64,000 nt of DNA, from NCBI GenBank assembly GCA_964019695.1, contig OZ026525.1, positions 60,234,253 through 60,298,252 on the forward strand, read 5' to 3'. The stretch's first letter is position 1. Each line of letters starts with the position of its first letter. The notes beneath the pieces were generated by a model. The model made no database searches and had not been told where the DNA came from. It saw nothing but the letters and a program-made list of their open reading frames with translations. Shown here one piece after another: positions 22,960-34,035 of the stretch. Origin of the DNA: Loripinus fragilis (taxonomy: Eukaryota; Mollusca; Bivalvia; Lucinida; Lucinidae). The position numbers and the translations under genes were made by a program.

Positions 22960-23280
22960 GTGAGTGGCAGGTAAGCTACCTGTGCGGGCCTCTGGTAGCA
23001 AAATTGGGCTGCTGTCCGTTCTAAGACGGTGGTTCTGTTGTTGTTGATTAGTTGTTGATTGACTCCCATTGTGAGGTTCTGTAATTATTCTGTGTTTTGT
23101 TGTGCGTTACGTTGTGTCCATTCTGGTTTTAAAATCATCTTGATGGGGAAGAGACAGCTGGTTGTTTTGCTTTGTTTGTCTTCCTGGTGTCTTGTGATTG
23201 TTGTGTGGCTCTTCCTCGAGGTGCAACGAGTTTGTCTGCAGTTTTTGATTGTGGTATTTCCTGACCATACTTACTTACAA
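22960..23280 (+). mobile_element. R-tail copy (Penelope-like 3' end)
   Basis: It matches the R-tail in order: CTGTCCGTTCTAAGACGGTG, TTCTGTTGTTGTTG, TGACTCCCATTGTGAGG, TCATCTTGATGGGGAAGAGA, ending GTATTTCCTGACCATACTTA. It runs straight into a SINE-A tail. A small inverted pair (ATGTGTCAGTACATGA against TCATGTACTGACACAT) is just upstream at 22716-22808. Confidence 0.7.
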
Positions 23281-23289
23281 TTTTGATCA

Positions 23290-23392
23290 TTTATCCTAGC
23301 TTAGTACTGGTTCAACCCAGGAAAACCCGTCCCTGTTTAACAGAAAGATTGTTGATGGGACGTAAAGAACCAAATCAAACAAACAAAAAAAT
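23290..23392 (+). mobile_element. SINE-A, 5'-truncated
   Basis: TAGCTTAGTACTGGTTCAAC, then CAGAAAGATTGTTGATGGGA, then CGTAAAGAACCAAATCAAAC and AAACA match the 3' half of SINE-A at 8800-8922. Confidence 0.7.
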
Positions 23393-23479
23393 TTGGTCCT
23401 TCCTGGAATGGATACACCTTGAGATTTCTGTAATCAAAACAATTGCTTGTCAGGTTAACTTGGAAAAAATCACAAATGA

Positions 23480-23840
23480 ATGTAACATACAAAAAGTAAG
23501 TGCGTATGGCCAGGAAATGCCACAACCAGCCCATGGCACCGTAAAGAAGAGTCACAAAACATCAATAGGCATGTGACATCGAAATGCAATCAAAGCAACA
23601 CAATCAGCCCAAACATGATTGTGAAACTAGAAACAAAACTTAGTACTGCACAACAAAAGACGGACCTAACACAAAACCCTACAAAATAATTGGAGTAACA
23701 ACAAACAATGAATCAAACCCACAGGAATATCACCTTAAAACATGTACAGACAGCAGCCAAAGCCACTGGGTGGGCTTAAATTAATTTTACTGGCCAATTC
23801 TTTGCGCTAAGTTCTTCTGTTGTCAAACGGAGACTTATTT
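23480..23840 (-). mobile_element. R-tail copy, reversed and diverged
   Basis: On the plus strand it reads AAGTGCGTATGGCCAGGAAAT, CACAACCAGCCCATGGCACC and later GGGCTTAAATTAATTTTACT, a diverged complement of the R-tail through its 'cttaaatgcattttactggtacc' part. From 23841 to 23984 nothing is seen. Confidence 0.55.
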
Positions 23841-23984
23841 AGCTCGCACTGAAGCTTCCTGACTTATCTTATCCAATTTATTACCACTGGGAAACAATCA
23901 AATCAATTAACATACTTGGATGAAAACAAAAAATGCTCTTAACTCACAGACAGTCAGTGCGATAAAAACAACAGTTTAGCCATT

Positions 23985-24120
23985 GTGTGCCCAGACAAAG
24001 GCAAACATCAGGCACTGACCCACTGATGAAAGTAAGTAAGGGTGCAAAGATCAGGAATCGATACAATCAAATACCACACCTGACCCAGGATACCAAAGTT
24101 TTATGCCAGGGTCGTCAATG
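23985..24120 (-). mobile_element. Penelope-like tail fragment, reversed
   Basis: AGGAATCGATACAATCAAAT, then CACACCTGACCCAGGATACC is the complement of 51895-51950. AATGAGTCTGAAAC near 24120 is the complement of the coding-end block. Confidence 0.5.
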
Positions 24121-24261
24121 AGTCTGAAACTTTACCTACCATCATGCAATTAAATCTTCATTTGAATATTTCAGAATTATTTAAGCTGTAAGTGGCCAGA
24201 TGTCTCCCTCGTCAATATTCTTTTTCTTTCCATACATACATTCTGTGGTTCCCGATGATCA

Positions 24262-24400
24262 ATAATTATATTTAAGAAATAAACTCGATTTTTGGAATGT
24301 TCATGGTATCATGAATACTTCGGGTCTCTTGTAAAGTAGGGGTTTCACTTACTTTGCAAGAGACCCGAAGTATTCATGATTCCAAGAACAGACCAAAAAT
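24262..24400. repeat. foldback element (CGAAGTATTCATGAT type), copy 1
   Basis: AATCATGAATACTTCGGGTC-type arms at 24310-24330 and 24360-24382 are inverted around a short centre, with outer arms ACTCGATTTTTGG and CCAAAAATTGAAG. Copy 2 is at 27485-27650 and a half-copy is near 34905-34980. Confidence 0.7.
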
Positions 24401-24599
24401 TGAAGCTGTTGCTTATAATTCTTATAAATATCTAATATGTAGAAATAATTTATCATTTAAGAAACAAAACAGTTTTTTTTATTTAATATGTAATCGTATT
24501 AACAGTATTTGTGTAAACGAGAGCATATTGGGTCTAATGCCTTAAATCGTTGGAAACTGAATACTTTTAAGATTGTTGATGGTAGAATTTCATTTTATT

Positions 24600-26790
24600 G
24601 CAACAATGAAGAAAGAGATCCAGGAATTCCATAGGAGATTTGTTTTGGCACCTGCAGATAAGGCTGCTAACGATGTTGTGGTCGTTTGAAAAAGGTACTG
24701 CATGTATATTAACGTACTGCAAGAACTTAGCACTGCAAAACATATGAGCATAGCAGGCTTGATGAGACGTCTATCGTTGATAGGCATCGATGCCATAAGG
24801 CAGCTAAGTTTGGGGTGTTTGTTTATGAGGACCATGGCAAGCTTCCTACGTTATACTGGTTACCTAAACTTCATAAACGATCCTATAAGTCACGTTTTAT
24901 GGCTAATTCGAGTTCATGTACAACTACTGAGTTGTCTGTTCTTTTGATTTTTGCCTCACTGCGATTAAAAACCATGTCATTAAATATTGAGCAACAGTTT
25001 ATGAAAGAAATGGTAAAAATTTATTTTGGTCTATTAAAACTTCAGGTGAAAATCTTAATAAATTGAAATCTAGAGGGTTTTCTAGCATGTGGTTTGTTTA
25101 CATATGATTTTTCTACTCTCTATACTACATTGCCTCATAATTTTATCAAAGAAAAAACTAACAGAATTAATTGAACAAACATTTAACAGAGAGGGCTCAC
25201 TTTATTTTGCTTGTAATGATAAAAATGACCTTTTTTACCTCTGAACATCCTAAACGATATGAATTGTGGTCATGTGAGAAAATGTATGATGCTCTCCATT
25301 ATCTTTTGGACAATATATTTATAAGATTTGGCTCGAAATTATATATACAAATTGTAGGTATTCCAATGGGTACTAATTGTGCTCCTCTTGTTGGAGATGT
25401 GTTTTGTGTTCTTATGAGAGAGACTTCATGTTGTCTCTGTCAGACAATAATCAAACTGATATTATTGAAGCTTTTAGCTCCACCTCTAGATATTTAGATG
25501 ACTTACTTAATAATGATAATCCTTATTTTGAACAAATGGTAGGTCAGATATATCCTACCAAACTTCTACCATCTGTGGTTTATGTTTGTGGTATTTCCTA
25601 TTCATACTCACTTACTATTTTTGAGTTAAATAAGGCAAACCTTTCAGATACTGAAGCTCTGTTTTTGGACTTGAACTTGTCATTAACAAATTGCATAGTT
25701 TCTTCTAAAATGATGCTTATCTGTAGCTGGACCCACCGTGGCTCATTTTGAGGTTTTCTTTAGCTCTGACTATCTGTGAGTCATGAGCCATTTTCTTTGT
25801 TTCATCATGGTGTGTTAATTTGATTAGAGTGTTTCTCCATGATGATACATTGCATTAGTTAGAAGCCCTCCATGCGAGCTGAACATTTCTTGTAATTCAA
25901 CAACAGCAGAATCTAGGGCGAAGATTAGGTACCATTAAAATGCATTTAAGCCCCCGCTGTCAGTTCTAAGGCGGTGGTTCTGTTGTTGTTGACTTTTTGT
26001 TTATTGTTACTCCCATTGTGGGAGTCTGTAACTGTTCTGTGTTTTGTTGTACGTTACTTTATGTCCATTCTAGTATTGCAATCATCTTAATGGGGAAGAC
26101 AGAGCTGGTTGCTTTGCTTGATTTGTCTTCCTGGTGTCTCGTGATGGTTGAGTGGCTCTTCCTTGCCGTGCCATTGGGTTGTCTGCGGTTTGTGATTGTG
26201 GTATTTCCTGATCATACTCTCTTACCATTTTTTATGATAAACAGGCTGCTTTAATTTTGAAATAGCAAACTTCCCATATCTTGATGGAGATGTTGCCCCC
26301 TCCCCTTCCTGTGGTGTATATATTTCTCATCTTATTCGTTTTGCAAGAGTGTGTTCTAATCTTGATGACTTCAACAGCAGAAACTTAATTTAAACTTCTT
26401 AGCTTTTAAAACAGGGTTATAGATATTGTAAAATTCGAAAAGCATTTTCTAAATTCTACAACAGACACTCAGAATTAATGTTGAATACAACATTGGGTTA
26501 AAAACTCTTCTGCAACAAGGCATATCAGAACCTATATTTATGGTGATTTAGTTTATAAATTCAAACGAATTGTTGGGAAACCTAATTTTAGTGATCAATT
26601 CAAAAAGATTATCAAGCGTTATATAAAAGTTGGATATAACTTGGACGCCATACGACAGTCTGCATGCCTGGTTTAAAACCCAATCACTGTTTATAGCTAT
26701 GATTTGCTCTTTAATTGCACAACTGTGGGTCAGGCCTCAGACTCTATGACCGCTCTGACGTAAAGCTTTAATTGGTGGGTTGGTGCCTGA
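24600..26790 (+). pseudogene. Penelope-like element, degenerate reverse transcriptase
   Basis: Penelope-like retroelements encode an RT distinct from LINE RT. The reading, across several frames, gives RRFVLAPADKAANDVVVV at about 24630-24690, then YWLPKLHKRSYKSRFMANSS, SCTTTELS, TYDFSTLYTTLPHNFIKEK, ALHYLLDNIFIRFGSKLYIQ, IVGIPMGTNCAPL, YERDFMLSLSDNN and the catalytic box RYLDDLL at about 25488-25508 (intact YLDD). After two nested tail insertions (about 25556-25620 and 25714-26232) it continues with FEIANFPYLDGDVAPSPSCG, VYISHLIRFARVCSN, KLLKQGYRY and the coding end near 26720. A GIY-YIG endonuclease domain is not visible. Many stops and frameshifts mark it as dead. Confidence 0.85.
25714..26232 (+). 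mobile_element. Penelope 3' UTR plus R-tail nested inside the Penelope RT
   Basis: After ...NCIVSSK the RT frame is interrupted by CTTATCTGTAGCTGGACCCA, a copy of the element's own post-coding region (compare 26790). It is followed by the R-tail to GTATTTCCTGATCATACTC, then RT sequence resumes at TATGATAAACAGGCTGC. A 5'-truncated tail of the same or a sibling element has therefore landed in the coding region, in the same orientation. Confidence 0.75.
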
Positions 26791-27180
26791 TGCTTATCTG
26801 TTGCTGGACCCATCGTGGCTCAACTTGGGGTTTTCTTTAGCTCTGACCATCTGTGAGACGTGAGCCCTTTTCTTTGTTTCATCATAGTGTGTTAATTTGA
26901 TTAGAGTGTTTCTCCATGATGGTAAATTGCATTAGTTAGAAGGGGTTGTCTGCAGTTCGTGATTATGGTATTTCCTGATCATACTCACTTACTATTTTTT
27001 ACATGCGAGCAGAACCAAGGGCGAAGATTTGGTACCCCCCCCCTGGTGTTTTAGACTGCTGTCTGTTCTAAGGCCGTGGTTCTGTTGTTGTTGTTGACTT
27101 TTTATTTATTGTTACTCCCATTGTGGGAGTCTGTAATTGTTCTATGTTTTTTGTATATTACTTTATGTCCATTCTAGTTT
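26790..27180 (+). mobile_element. Penelope 3' UTR and R-tail in native position
   Basis: Directly after the coding end comes CCTGATGCTTATCTGTTGCT, then TTTCTTTGTTTCATCATAGT, a fragment GTATTTCCTGATCATACTCA, and the R-tail blocks CTGCTGTCTGTTCTAAGGC and TTACTCCCATTGTGGGAG. The same order is present at 55355-55920, which shows that R-tail belongs to the 3' end of this Penelope family. Confidence 0.7.
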
Positions 27181-28000
27181 CGATGTTCAAAGAGTATTGC
27201 ACGGGCAAGTGAGCTTGGCAGCTGTCAGTCAATTTATGTCTTTCATGAGGCTATGAACGGTTGCAAAAATCTAAAGATTTATTAAATGCTTTCAAAATGT
27301 AAATATTATAAAATGAAATGTTCAAAGTTTGTGATTGCACACTAATAGCAGTTCATATTCTAACTTGAAACTTTGAAATATTATCATATATGTTTTAAAT
27401 TGTAGATTTCACACAAACTATTAACATCTGCCAAATTTGGACATTCTAATTGTATATAAGTTTTAGATTTAAAATATTATGAATACTTAAGAAACAAATT
27501 CGATTTTTAGAATTTTCATGGAATCATGAATACTTCTGATCTATTGCAAAATTAACGTGAAGCCCAAAGGGCGGCTTCATGTTAACTTTGCAAGAGACCC
27601 GAAGTATTCATTATTTCATGAACAGACCCAAAAATGAATTTATTGCTTATATTTACATTTTATAATAAATATCTAAAATATTGAAATTATTTTTAATTTA
27701 GGAAACAATATGATATGTAATCCTATTATCGGTTTTGTAAAACGGAATAGCGGAGCAGCCAGTGTGAATACGCATAACCAATGGATCAAACACAAAGTAA
27801 ATCAGGTGTGGCTCGCTGTCAATCACAACTCCAATGTCACTTCTGGAGAATGATTTCGATGTTTGAAGCGTATTGCACGGGCAAGTGAGCTTGGCAGCTG
27901 TCAATCATACTCATGTTATCCATGAGGCTATGACCAGGTTTTAAAATTCTAAAGATTTATTAAAGGCTTGCTTTGAAAATGTAAGTATTTATATATAAAT
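27180..28000. repeat. compound foldback region (CGAAGTATTCATGAT type, copy 2)
   Basis: The palindrome at 27485-27650 (TCATGAATACTTCTGATC arm against GAGACCCGAAGTATTCA) is flanked by a direct pair: GAGTATTGCACGGGCAAGTG at 27191 and GCGTATTGCACGGGCAAGTG at 27866, each followed by AGCTTGGCAGCTGTCA. A reverse copy of the second arm is at 34530-34980. Together they suggest a 0.7-0.8 kb element with long terminal blocks; its ends are not fixed. Confidence 0.55.
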
Positions 28001-28009
28001 GTCAAACAC

Positions 28010-28265
28010 TGTAAAAAGTTCAGAACAATTATTCTTGCATAGATGTCTATTCGTATAGCTGTTTACATAAATTGTCAAACGAACGAAAATCCATGTTCAA
28101 ATCAGGAGATTCACGTGCTGTTTGAATATGGGTCTGAACTTGAAAATACTTAAAATGAGCCCTGCATTGTTTGCATGATGTTATATCGGATGATGTTGAA
28201 CACTCGGCCTATCGGCCTCATGTTCAAACAACATCCTCGGGACCCGGCAAATTTTAATGCATGAA
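28010..28265. repeat. dispersed repeat shared with 50.5-50.98, 35.0 and 61.5 kb
   Basis: TTGTCAAACGAACGAAAATC, then GATTCACGTGCTGTTTGA, and GGGACCCGGCAAATTTTAAT, then ACATGTGTGATC are found in complement or direct form at 50550-50980, with shorter matches at 35034-35100 and 61510-61580. No coding capacity. Confidence 0.5.
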
Positions 28266-28492
28266 ATAAACATGTGTGATCCCTATAATCTACAATTCTA
28301 ACACTGATCTCCTATACAGTCAATGGTTAAATTCAGCTAGTATATAACATTGAAAAAAACATTACAACATGATTTCAAAACTCTTAAGTAAGTTTCCTTT
28401 TGTTTCCATTTTACTTACTGGGAATCTAAGGGGTCTGCGTTTTAAAGTACATGTAGTATCTTTATCATTTTTTGTTTTTATCGATGTGTAAA

Positions 28493-28590
28493 CTCCAGCG
28501 AATCACTCATAAATTGAATAAATCCCTTTGGGCTTTATGTTAAATTTGTGAGTGATTCGCCGGAGTTTGCACATCGATAAAAAGCAAAAA
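28493..28590. repeat. palindromic foldback (GCGAATCACTCA arms)
   Basis: ATCGATGTGTAAACTCC, then GCGAATCACTCATAAATT is mirrored by AATTTGTGAGTGATTCGC, then GGAGTTTGCACATCGAT, arms of about 38 bp with a short centre. From 28591 to 30600 I find no gene I can support. CATATTCTCACGGTA recurs at 30008, 30208 and (inverted) 30552. Confidence 0.65.
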
Positions 28591-30619
28591 AATAAATTTC
28601 ATTCCTTATAATTCCAACTTTGGAACAAAACAGCACATTTGTAAAAGATCGTTGACAACATTTCAAATTTAAAAGCCCACTGAAGGAAAATAGTTTGTAA
28701 CCGCTGTCTATGAAAGATGGGGCAGCCATCTTGAAAATTATGTCAGTTCAAAACTATGTTATGCTAAATAATGATTAAGATTGCACTCTATTTGGAGCGA
28801 GTATATGAGTATGAGCTCAAAAATAACTCCATTAAGTTTGGAATTGTTTTCTTTAGCTTGCTGGGCTCATTGAAGAGCATTTAGATTAAGGCCCTTCCAC
28901 GGAATGACAGGTTTTAAAAAGCACAAAATTACCTTCATAAGTCCCTGCCTAAAATCCCCATATTAGTAGGCCCTAAGCGTTAACCTAAAAAGTTCGTTTT
29001 GACGCTGTCAAACTGTATTGAACCATTTCGTTGTTGATGTAGCCATTGTTTTGATGCCATTTCTTAGAGTTCCTCCTGTTGCTTTGAAGATGCACCTTCA
29101 TACGCTGTAAGGGTTTCCAAATGAGCTTTCAACATGTTTAACTATATTTAACTGGTGAATGTTTTATCTCGGACACAACAATAGGGTACCCTACTTGTCA
29201 CTTGTGTTCGAAGTTTTATGTACAGTTCGTTATTAGCACTGTGAAATCAAGGCAGATATCAAATATTTTTGCGCACAGGTTTTTATTAAAGTGTAAAAAC
29301 CATTCAATTTTACCAACGGACCAATAAAAATTGCCGAAAAAAAACGATAAAAACATTGAGTTGGAATTATTCTCACATAAACTACAAGCAATAGTTTGAC
29401 CCTGTTTCAAAGTCTGAGCATATTTTTTTTAAAAAGGAACCTATAACTATACACCTTGATTTGGCTTATAACCAGGTATGCAGACTGTCACATAAAAATC
29501 CATGTGGACACTGGGCATGAGTTATTTCGCGAAATATCTATAATAGGGTCGTTTTGACTTGAGAACGTTTAGTACAGTAAAAAAATCGCTTCGTGAGGCC
29601 CTTCGTGACGTGTTTTAGTATCTAAACACTTCCGGTATTTAGAAATCGCAAAAAGGAAAGCTGTCATCAGAATAAAATAATGAATAATCCTTCAACGTGG
29701 TAAGCTAATATGTTATGTAATAAAGTAAGACTTTTATCTACACTAGAGGTGCATTTGTCCCCCTCATTGAAGTTGATCTAAATCTAAATAGGCGGTATGT
29801 TTCAGATTCAGTGTTTCTCATTTTCTGTTTTGCCCTACCTGTAGGATACCTGTAGGATGGTTGTCGGGCTCAGATGTAAGGACAAAGTCCTTTTTTAGCC
29901 CTCCGTCCTATGGTCTTATTTTGGTACTGCTTTATTTGGTTCCCTCGTATCTTGTAGTGTGGTGTGGTGACTGATTTACTTTAATGTGGTAATAACAACT
30001 AGCCTTCATATTCTCACGGTACTAACAGCTCAGTGACCAATATTTATATGCTTACTGAAGATATAATCAAATCAATCCTAAAATATGTTAGCTTATTATC
30101 TAATCCTTCAATGCATATCATCAATTGACAGTTGTAGCCTAGAATTTCTGTGTAGCTTCTAATGTAAACACAACCTCCACATGGCAGCCATATTGAATTA
30201 GGACTTCATATTCTCACGGTAACTAGTTTGTTTTTGGCTTGCAGGAAGATCCTGACAGGGTCATGTATTTTTTTCTTCAAATTCATGAAATTCAATATGT
30301 AACTCGCTTTGAGCTGTCAATGCTGCGGGGATCAACTAAAAATATTTCGAGAAATAAGACATTTATACGACAAGGGTGGGAAGCAGCTAACATTTGCATT
30401 GTTAAAGTGATAAAAAATATTTTTCATTCACAACTTTAACATTATTTAAGTTTCTATTCTGCGAGTGGTCTGTAGCCTTCAGTTCACTTATTTGCATCTG
30501 TAAAGAGCTGATAGATGGTGTGGTGATTCATTTATACTGAAATAATGGTATACCGTGAGAATATGGATGCCGTGAGAATATGGAGTTTGAGTATACTAGA
30601 AAATTTTAGTAGTAATTCA

Positions 30620-31870
30620 TATAATTAATACTTATACAGCATGTTTCCTTGCCAGTGCTGATCCAACCTTGCTTTGAAGCTGTTAAGTGTTTCTGCATCC
30701 ACGACATGTTGAGGTAAACTGTTCCAGACGTTAATTACTCGATAGGAAAACTGATTTAGTGTGAATGACAATGAACATCTCGGTTTTTCTAGTTTGTAAG
30801 AATGTCCTCTCTTGTTGTAATGTGCAATAGTGAAGAAATTTTCTAATGGGCAATCATCAAATCTCTTAACTAGTTTAAATGTTTGTATCATATCTCCTCG
30901 AAGCCTCCTATGTGCTAACGTTGGTAGTTTAAGCTCTTTCAGTCTGAGCTCATATGGCAGATCCTTCAGATTTGACACAAGTGTTGTTGCCCTCATTTGT
31001 ACTCTCTCTAAGCTATCAATGTCTTTCCGTAGATATGGGTGCCAAACAACATTTGCAAATTCAAGGTGATTCCTCACAAGAGCAGTGTAGAGTCTCAAGA
31101 AAGAATGACAATCCAGATATTTAAATAATTTTTCTTATAAGTGCTAGCATGCTATTAGCCTTATTAACCTTCTTGGCTATGTGTTGACTAAATTTCAAGT
31201 CCCTTGTAAAATTCACGCCCAGATCACATTCTTCATCAACCGATTCTAGTTTTTTATCATTCATAATATAGTCACTTTCGGGGTTATTTTGGCCATAATG
31301 TATTACTTTACACTTGATCACATTGAAAGTCAGTTCCCATAACTCCGCCCATTTCATGAGATTGTCCAAATCTTCTTGCAACGTGATGGTTTGATCTGTT
31401 GTCGCGAAAAGCTTTGTGTTGTCTGCGAATATCCACACGTTACTTTTAACAATGTCAGGAATGTCATTTACATACATGATAAAATATATGGGCCCCAAGA
31501 CACTGCCCTGGGGCACCCCACTATCTACGGGTTTCCATGTAGAAGAGCTACCTTTTATTGACACACATTGTCGACGGTCCAACAAAAAACTAGATATCCA
31601 TGACAACAGGGCACCTTTAATTCCATATGAGGATATCTTCTTTAGCAGTCTTTGATGTGCCACCTTATCGAATGCTTTAGCCAGATCCAGATATATTGTG
31701 TCCCAACTCTGATGTTGTTCAACATACTCTGTCCATCTCTCCATTACATTGAGAAGCTGAAGTGAACATGATCTGCCACTCCTAAACCCATATTGTTTAT
31801 CTGATAATAAATGATTTTCAGTCAAATGACTTAGTATTGATTTTCTGACTAACTTTTTTGCCCTGTTTTG
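30620..31870 (-). pseudogene. CR1/Jockey-type LINE, 3' half with nearly whole reverse transcriptase
   Basis: This is the best preserved retroelement in the window. A 234-codon frame (31825-31121, extendable to about 31858 with KKLVRKSILSHL) covers RT blocks: QYGFRSGRSC, YLDLAKAFDKVAHQRLLKK, SGVPQGSVLGPIYFIMYVND, the catalytic region FADNTKLF, and LGVNFTRDLKFSQHI. A frameshift at 31100-31120 leads to the second frame (31098-30625) with RNHLEFANVVWHPYLRKD, LERVQMRATTLV and VINVWNSLPQHVVDAETLN. The RT would copy element RNA at the nicked target. The second catalytic Asp of FADD is Asn here, so activity is not expected even without the frameshift. No endonuclease is attached, so it is 5'-truncated. 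Confidence 0.85.
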
Positions 31871-31949
31871 TTCAGGTTGGGGAAAAGGCTAAAAACAACT
31901 TTTATTATTTATAGCTTCTTTCAGCTATGATGGCCTTTTCTTTCCTTCT

Positions 31950-32262
31950 TTTTTCTTTCTCTATATACTGCCAGACCCTCTTTTGAGTATTATCCGCAGG
32001 TGTACTTTGTACACTAAGGGTTGCAGGATGAAAGCCTTAAAGTAACCATATCTAAACTACCATAGGGTTCTTTAACCTGCACAGGGGATATCTAGTTAGC
32101 GTTCCGAGTAGAAGGACAATGCACTAATCTAGTGTCATACCTGCAAATGACACTAGAGAAAGTGTGTTCGAACGCAGAAATTTTCCTTGACGCTAGCGGG
32201 GATCGAACCTAGGACCTCTAGCACCAGAAGCAAGTGCCTAACCACTGAGCTACCATGCTTCA
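31950..32262 (-). mobile_element. SINE-B (tRNA-derived), uninterrupted copy
   Basis: On the minus strand the head reads GCATGGTAGCTCAGTGGTTA, with TAGGTTCGATCCCCGC as the B-box, and the tail GTACAAAGTACACCTGCGG, CTGGCAGTATATAGAGAAAG. It holds the GTACAAAG site once, so it serves as the empty-site reference for the hAT-like insertion at 13663-14801. Confidence 0.8.
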
Positions 32263-32339
32263 AAAGGCTAGCGAATGGGTCACTGGAAGATATGTTTTTC
32301 GGAAATACTTTTAAATCACTCCGAGTCGCACCTCCTCTT

Positions 32340-32406
32340 TTTTACAACACACATAAAAACATAAGACTAATGATTAGTCTTATGTTTTTATGTGTGTTGT
32401 AAAAAG
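32340..32406. repeat. near-perfect palindrome with ~33-bp arms
   Basis: ACAACACACATAAAAACATA, then AGACTAAT is followed after a single G by the exact complement ATTAGTCT, TATGTTTTTATGTGTGTTGT. T/A tracts extend the arms. The centre is at 32374. It lies just outside the SINE-B head. From 32407 to 32740 nothing else is seen. Confidence 0.85.
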
Positions 32407-32739
32407 GAGAGTAATGTCCCCTGAAGCCTGGTTTGCTGTGTATCCGATCCCCTTATCACGAATTTGGCCCATGAACATTATGACTACTCACCTTATTTTT
32501 TATTTTAGCGAAAAATATTAACTACACATTTGTAACAAAGAAAAAAACAAACTTAAACATATCGGCAACACAAAGTTGGAAACAAAGGTCTTTCATCAAA
32601 TGATGTCATCGATCTGGATCACTTAGATGCTTCTTGTGAAATTGATCCTTCTTTCTTTCTATGTATACTCTGTCAATCAGAATCTGATCATTGTGAGAGG
32701 TGAGTGAATTTTGAAATTTTTGGAAAAAACACCTTCTGG

Positions 32740-33444
32740 CTGAGTTATTTAAATGAGTGCCCTGAACTCCTTTGTGGTCTCAGCTGCCACTACAGTGAGT
32801 TGGAGCCAGACTATTCCAATGGGGAATAGTCCTTGAGAAAAAAGAATAGTTCAGGGCATCACTATAAGTCTGGGGCCTGCAATACTGTGAGTTGTGTGAG
32901 GACCTGGTGGATCTTGTTCTCCGAGACGGGGTCAAGAAATGAATCACTTGTCTTTATCAATAGACATAATCCCACAATGAATCTTGTTGAAGAAAAGCAG
33001 AGAGGATTGATCCCTAATGGGCCTCCAGAGTTGGCCATTGCAGCTCATCAAGCATCTCGCCAACACTACTAGTGTTGCGCCACCTCCTGCAGGTCCATCG
33101 GGCTGCCGTCCTCTGTACCTTCTCCACTTGTTAAATCTGAGTTTTAAATTATGGGCTCCAAATAGGTGCTGCATACTCCAGTTTAGGGTGTACCAAAGTT
33201 TTGTATGCAACCTCCTTAGTACTCCTAGGTGCGAAAGCCAAGTTCCTGCAAAGGAAACCTAAAGTCTTAGTTGCTTTGGACGAAATATCAGAGATATGTT
33301 CTCTGTAATTGTTATACCAAGATATTTTGCAGACTGAACGTTTTCCAAAATTTGCTGATGCAGAGTGTAGTCATGAATGATTTGTTTGTGTGAGTAATGC
33401 CGAGTCACTCTCATAGAGTGACATTTGGCAACATTGTATTTCAT
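32740..33444 (-). pseudogene. LINE 3'-end fragment (post-RT region to terminus)
   Basis: The minus-strand reading starts KYNVAKCHSMRVTRHYSHKQ, then AKYLGITITENI, CRNLAFAPRSTKEVAYKTLV, PKLEYAAPIWSP, QVEKVQRTAARWTCRRW and LLFFNKIHCGIMSIDKDK. In broken frames it continues to SYFFSRTIPHWNSLAP-like and TTKEFRAL-like residues at about 32760-32860. This is the complete C-terminal tail of a CR1/Jockey-like polyprotein, with at least two frame breaks. It is the same family as 7740-8145. Confidence 0.75.
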
Positions 33445-33659
33445 TTGCCACTCGCATGGCTCACCCTGTCATTAGCCATTGTAACCATTTGCTGCTAAAA
33501 ATGTAGAGTGGCTACAAATTGTACAGTCTAGGCGGTTCAAAGATTACATATTTGTGAAAACAGGGTATTTTGATCAGCTTTTGTATTTTCAAATATTGCT
33601 TTTATTATTCCTGCACACTTTATTAATGTGCCATATCTTACTCTTCGGAATAAGGACTT

Positions 33660-33800
33660 TTTCAATATATTCCGGGCGTCAAACAGTTTGGATTCAGATA
33701 AGGCCAGACATTTTGTCAGGCCTGATCTGGGTCCAAACTGTTTGCAATGGTTATCAACAGACAACAAAAGTCGCCCCTAGCAGGCCAAGAGTTAAATACA
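33660..33800. repeat. foldback fragment (CAAACAGTTTGGA arms)
   Basis: GCGTCAAACAGTTTGGATTC-type sequence at 33677 is inverted against TGGGTCCAAACTGTTTGCAA at 33729, around CAGGCCTGATCTG. It ends GCAGGCCAAGAGTTAA, like the TTAA-bounded type 2 element at 1211-1421, but the left terminus is lost. Confidence 0.55.
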
Positions 33801-34035
33801 AAACAACTTGTTGATACTACTTTCTGGCTAAAAACTTGGCTAAAGTTAATTTCATTTGGGATTAACTTTTTCTATTTGGCTAAAGTGTTGGCTACAACAA
33901 ATTCTGAGCCAGGGTAAGCCCTGGTCTAAAGCCATCTTTAGCATATGACACAAATATCATTTGCAGAGATGACACCACACTATTTTTTAATTCATTTGTA
34001 TAGATAGTGCCTACATGTAATTTTATCAATTTTAG

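Noticed and set aside
30239..30439. Exon-like frame after CTTGCAG (EDPDRVMYFFLQIHEIQYV...)
   Set aside because: It has an acceptor-like start but no donor in a sensible phase, no recognised domain, and lies among CATATTCTCACGGTA repeats.
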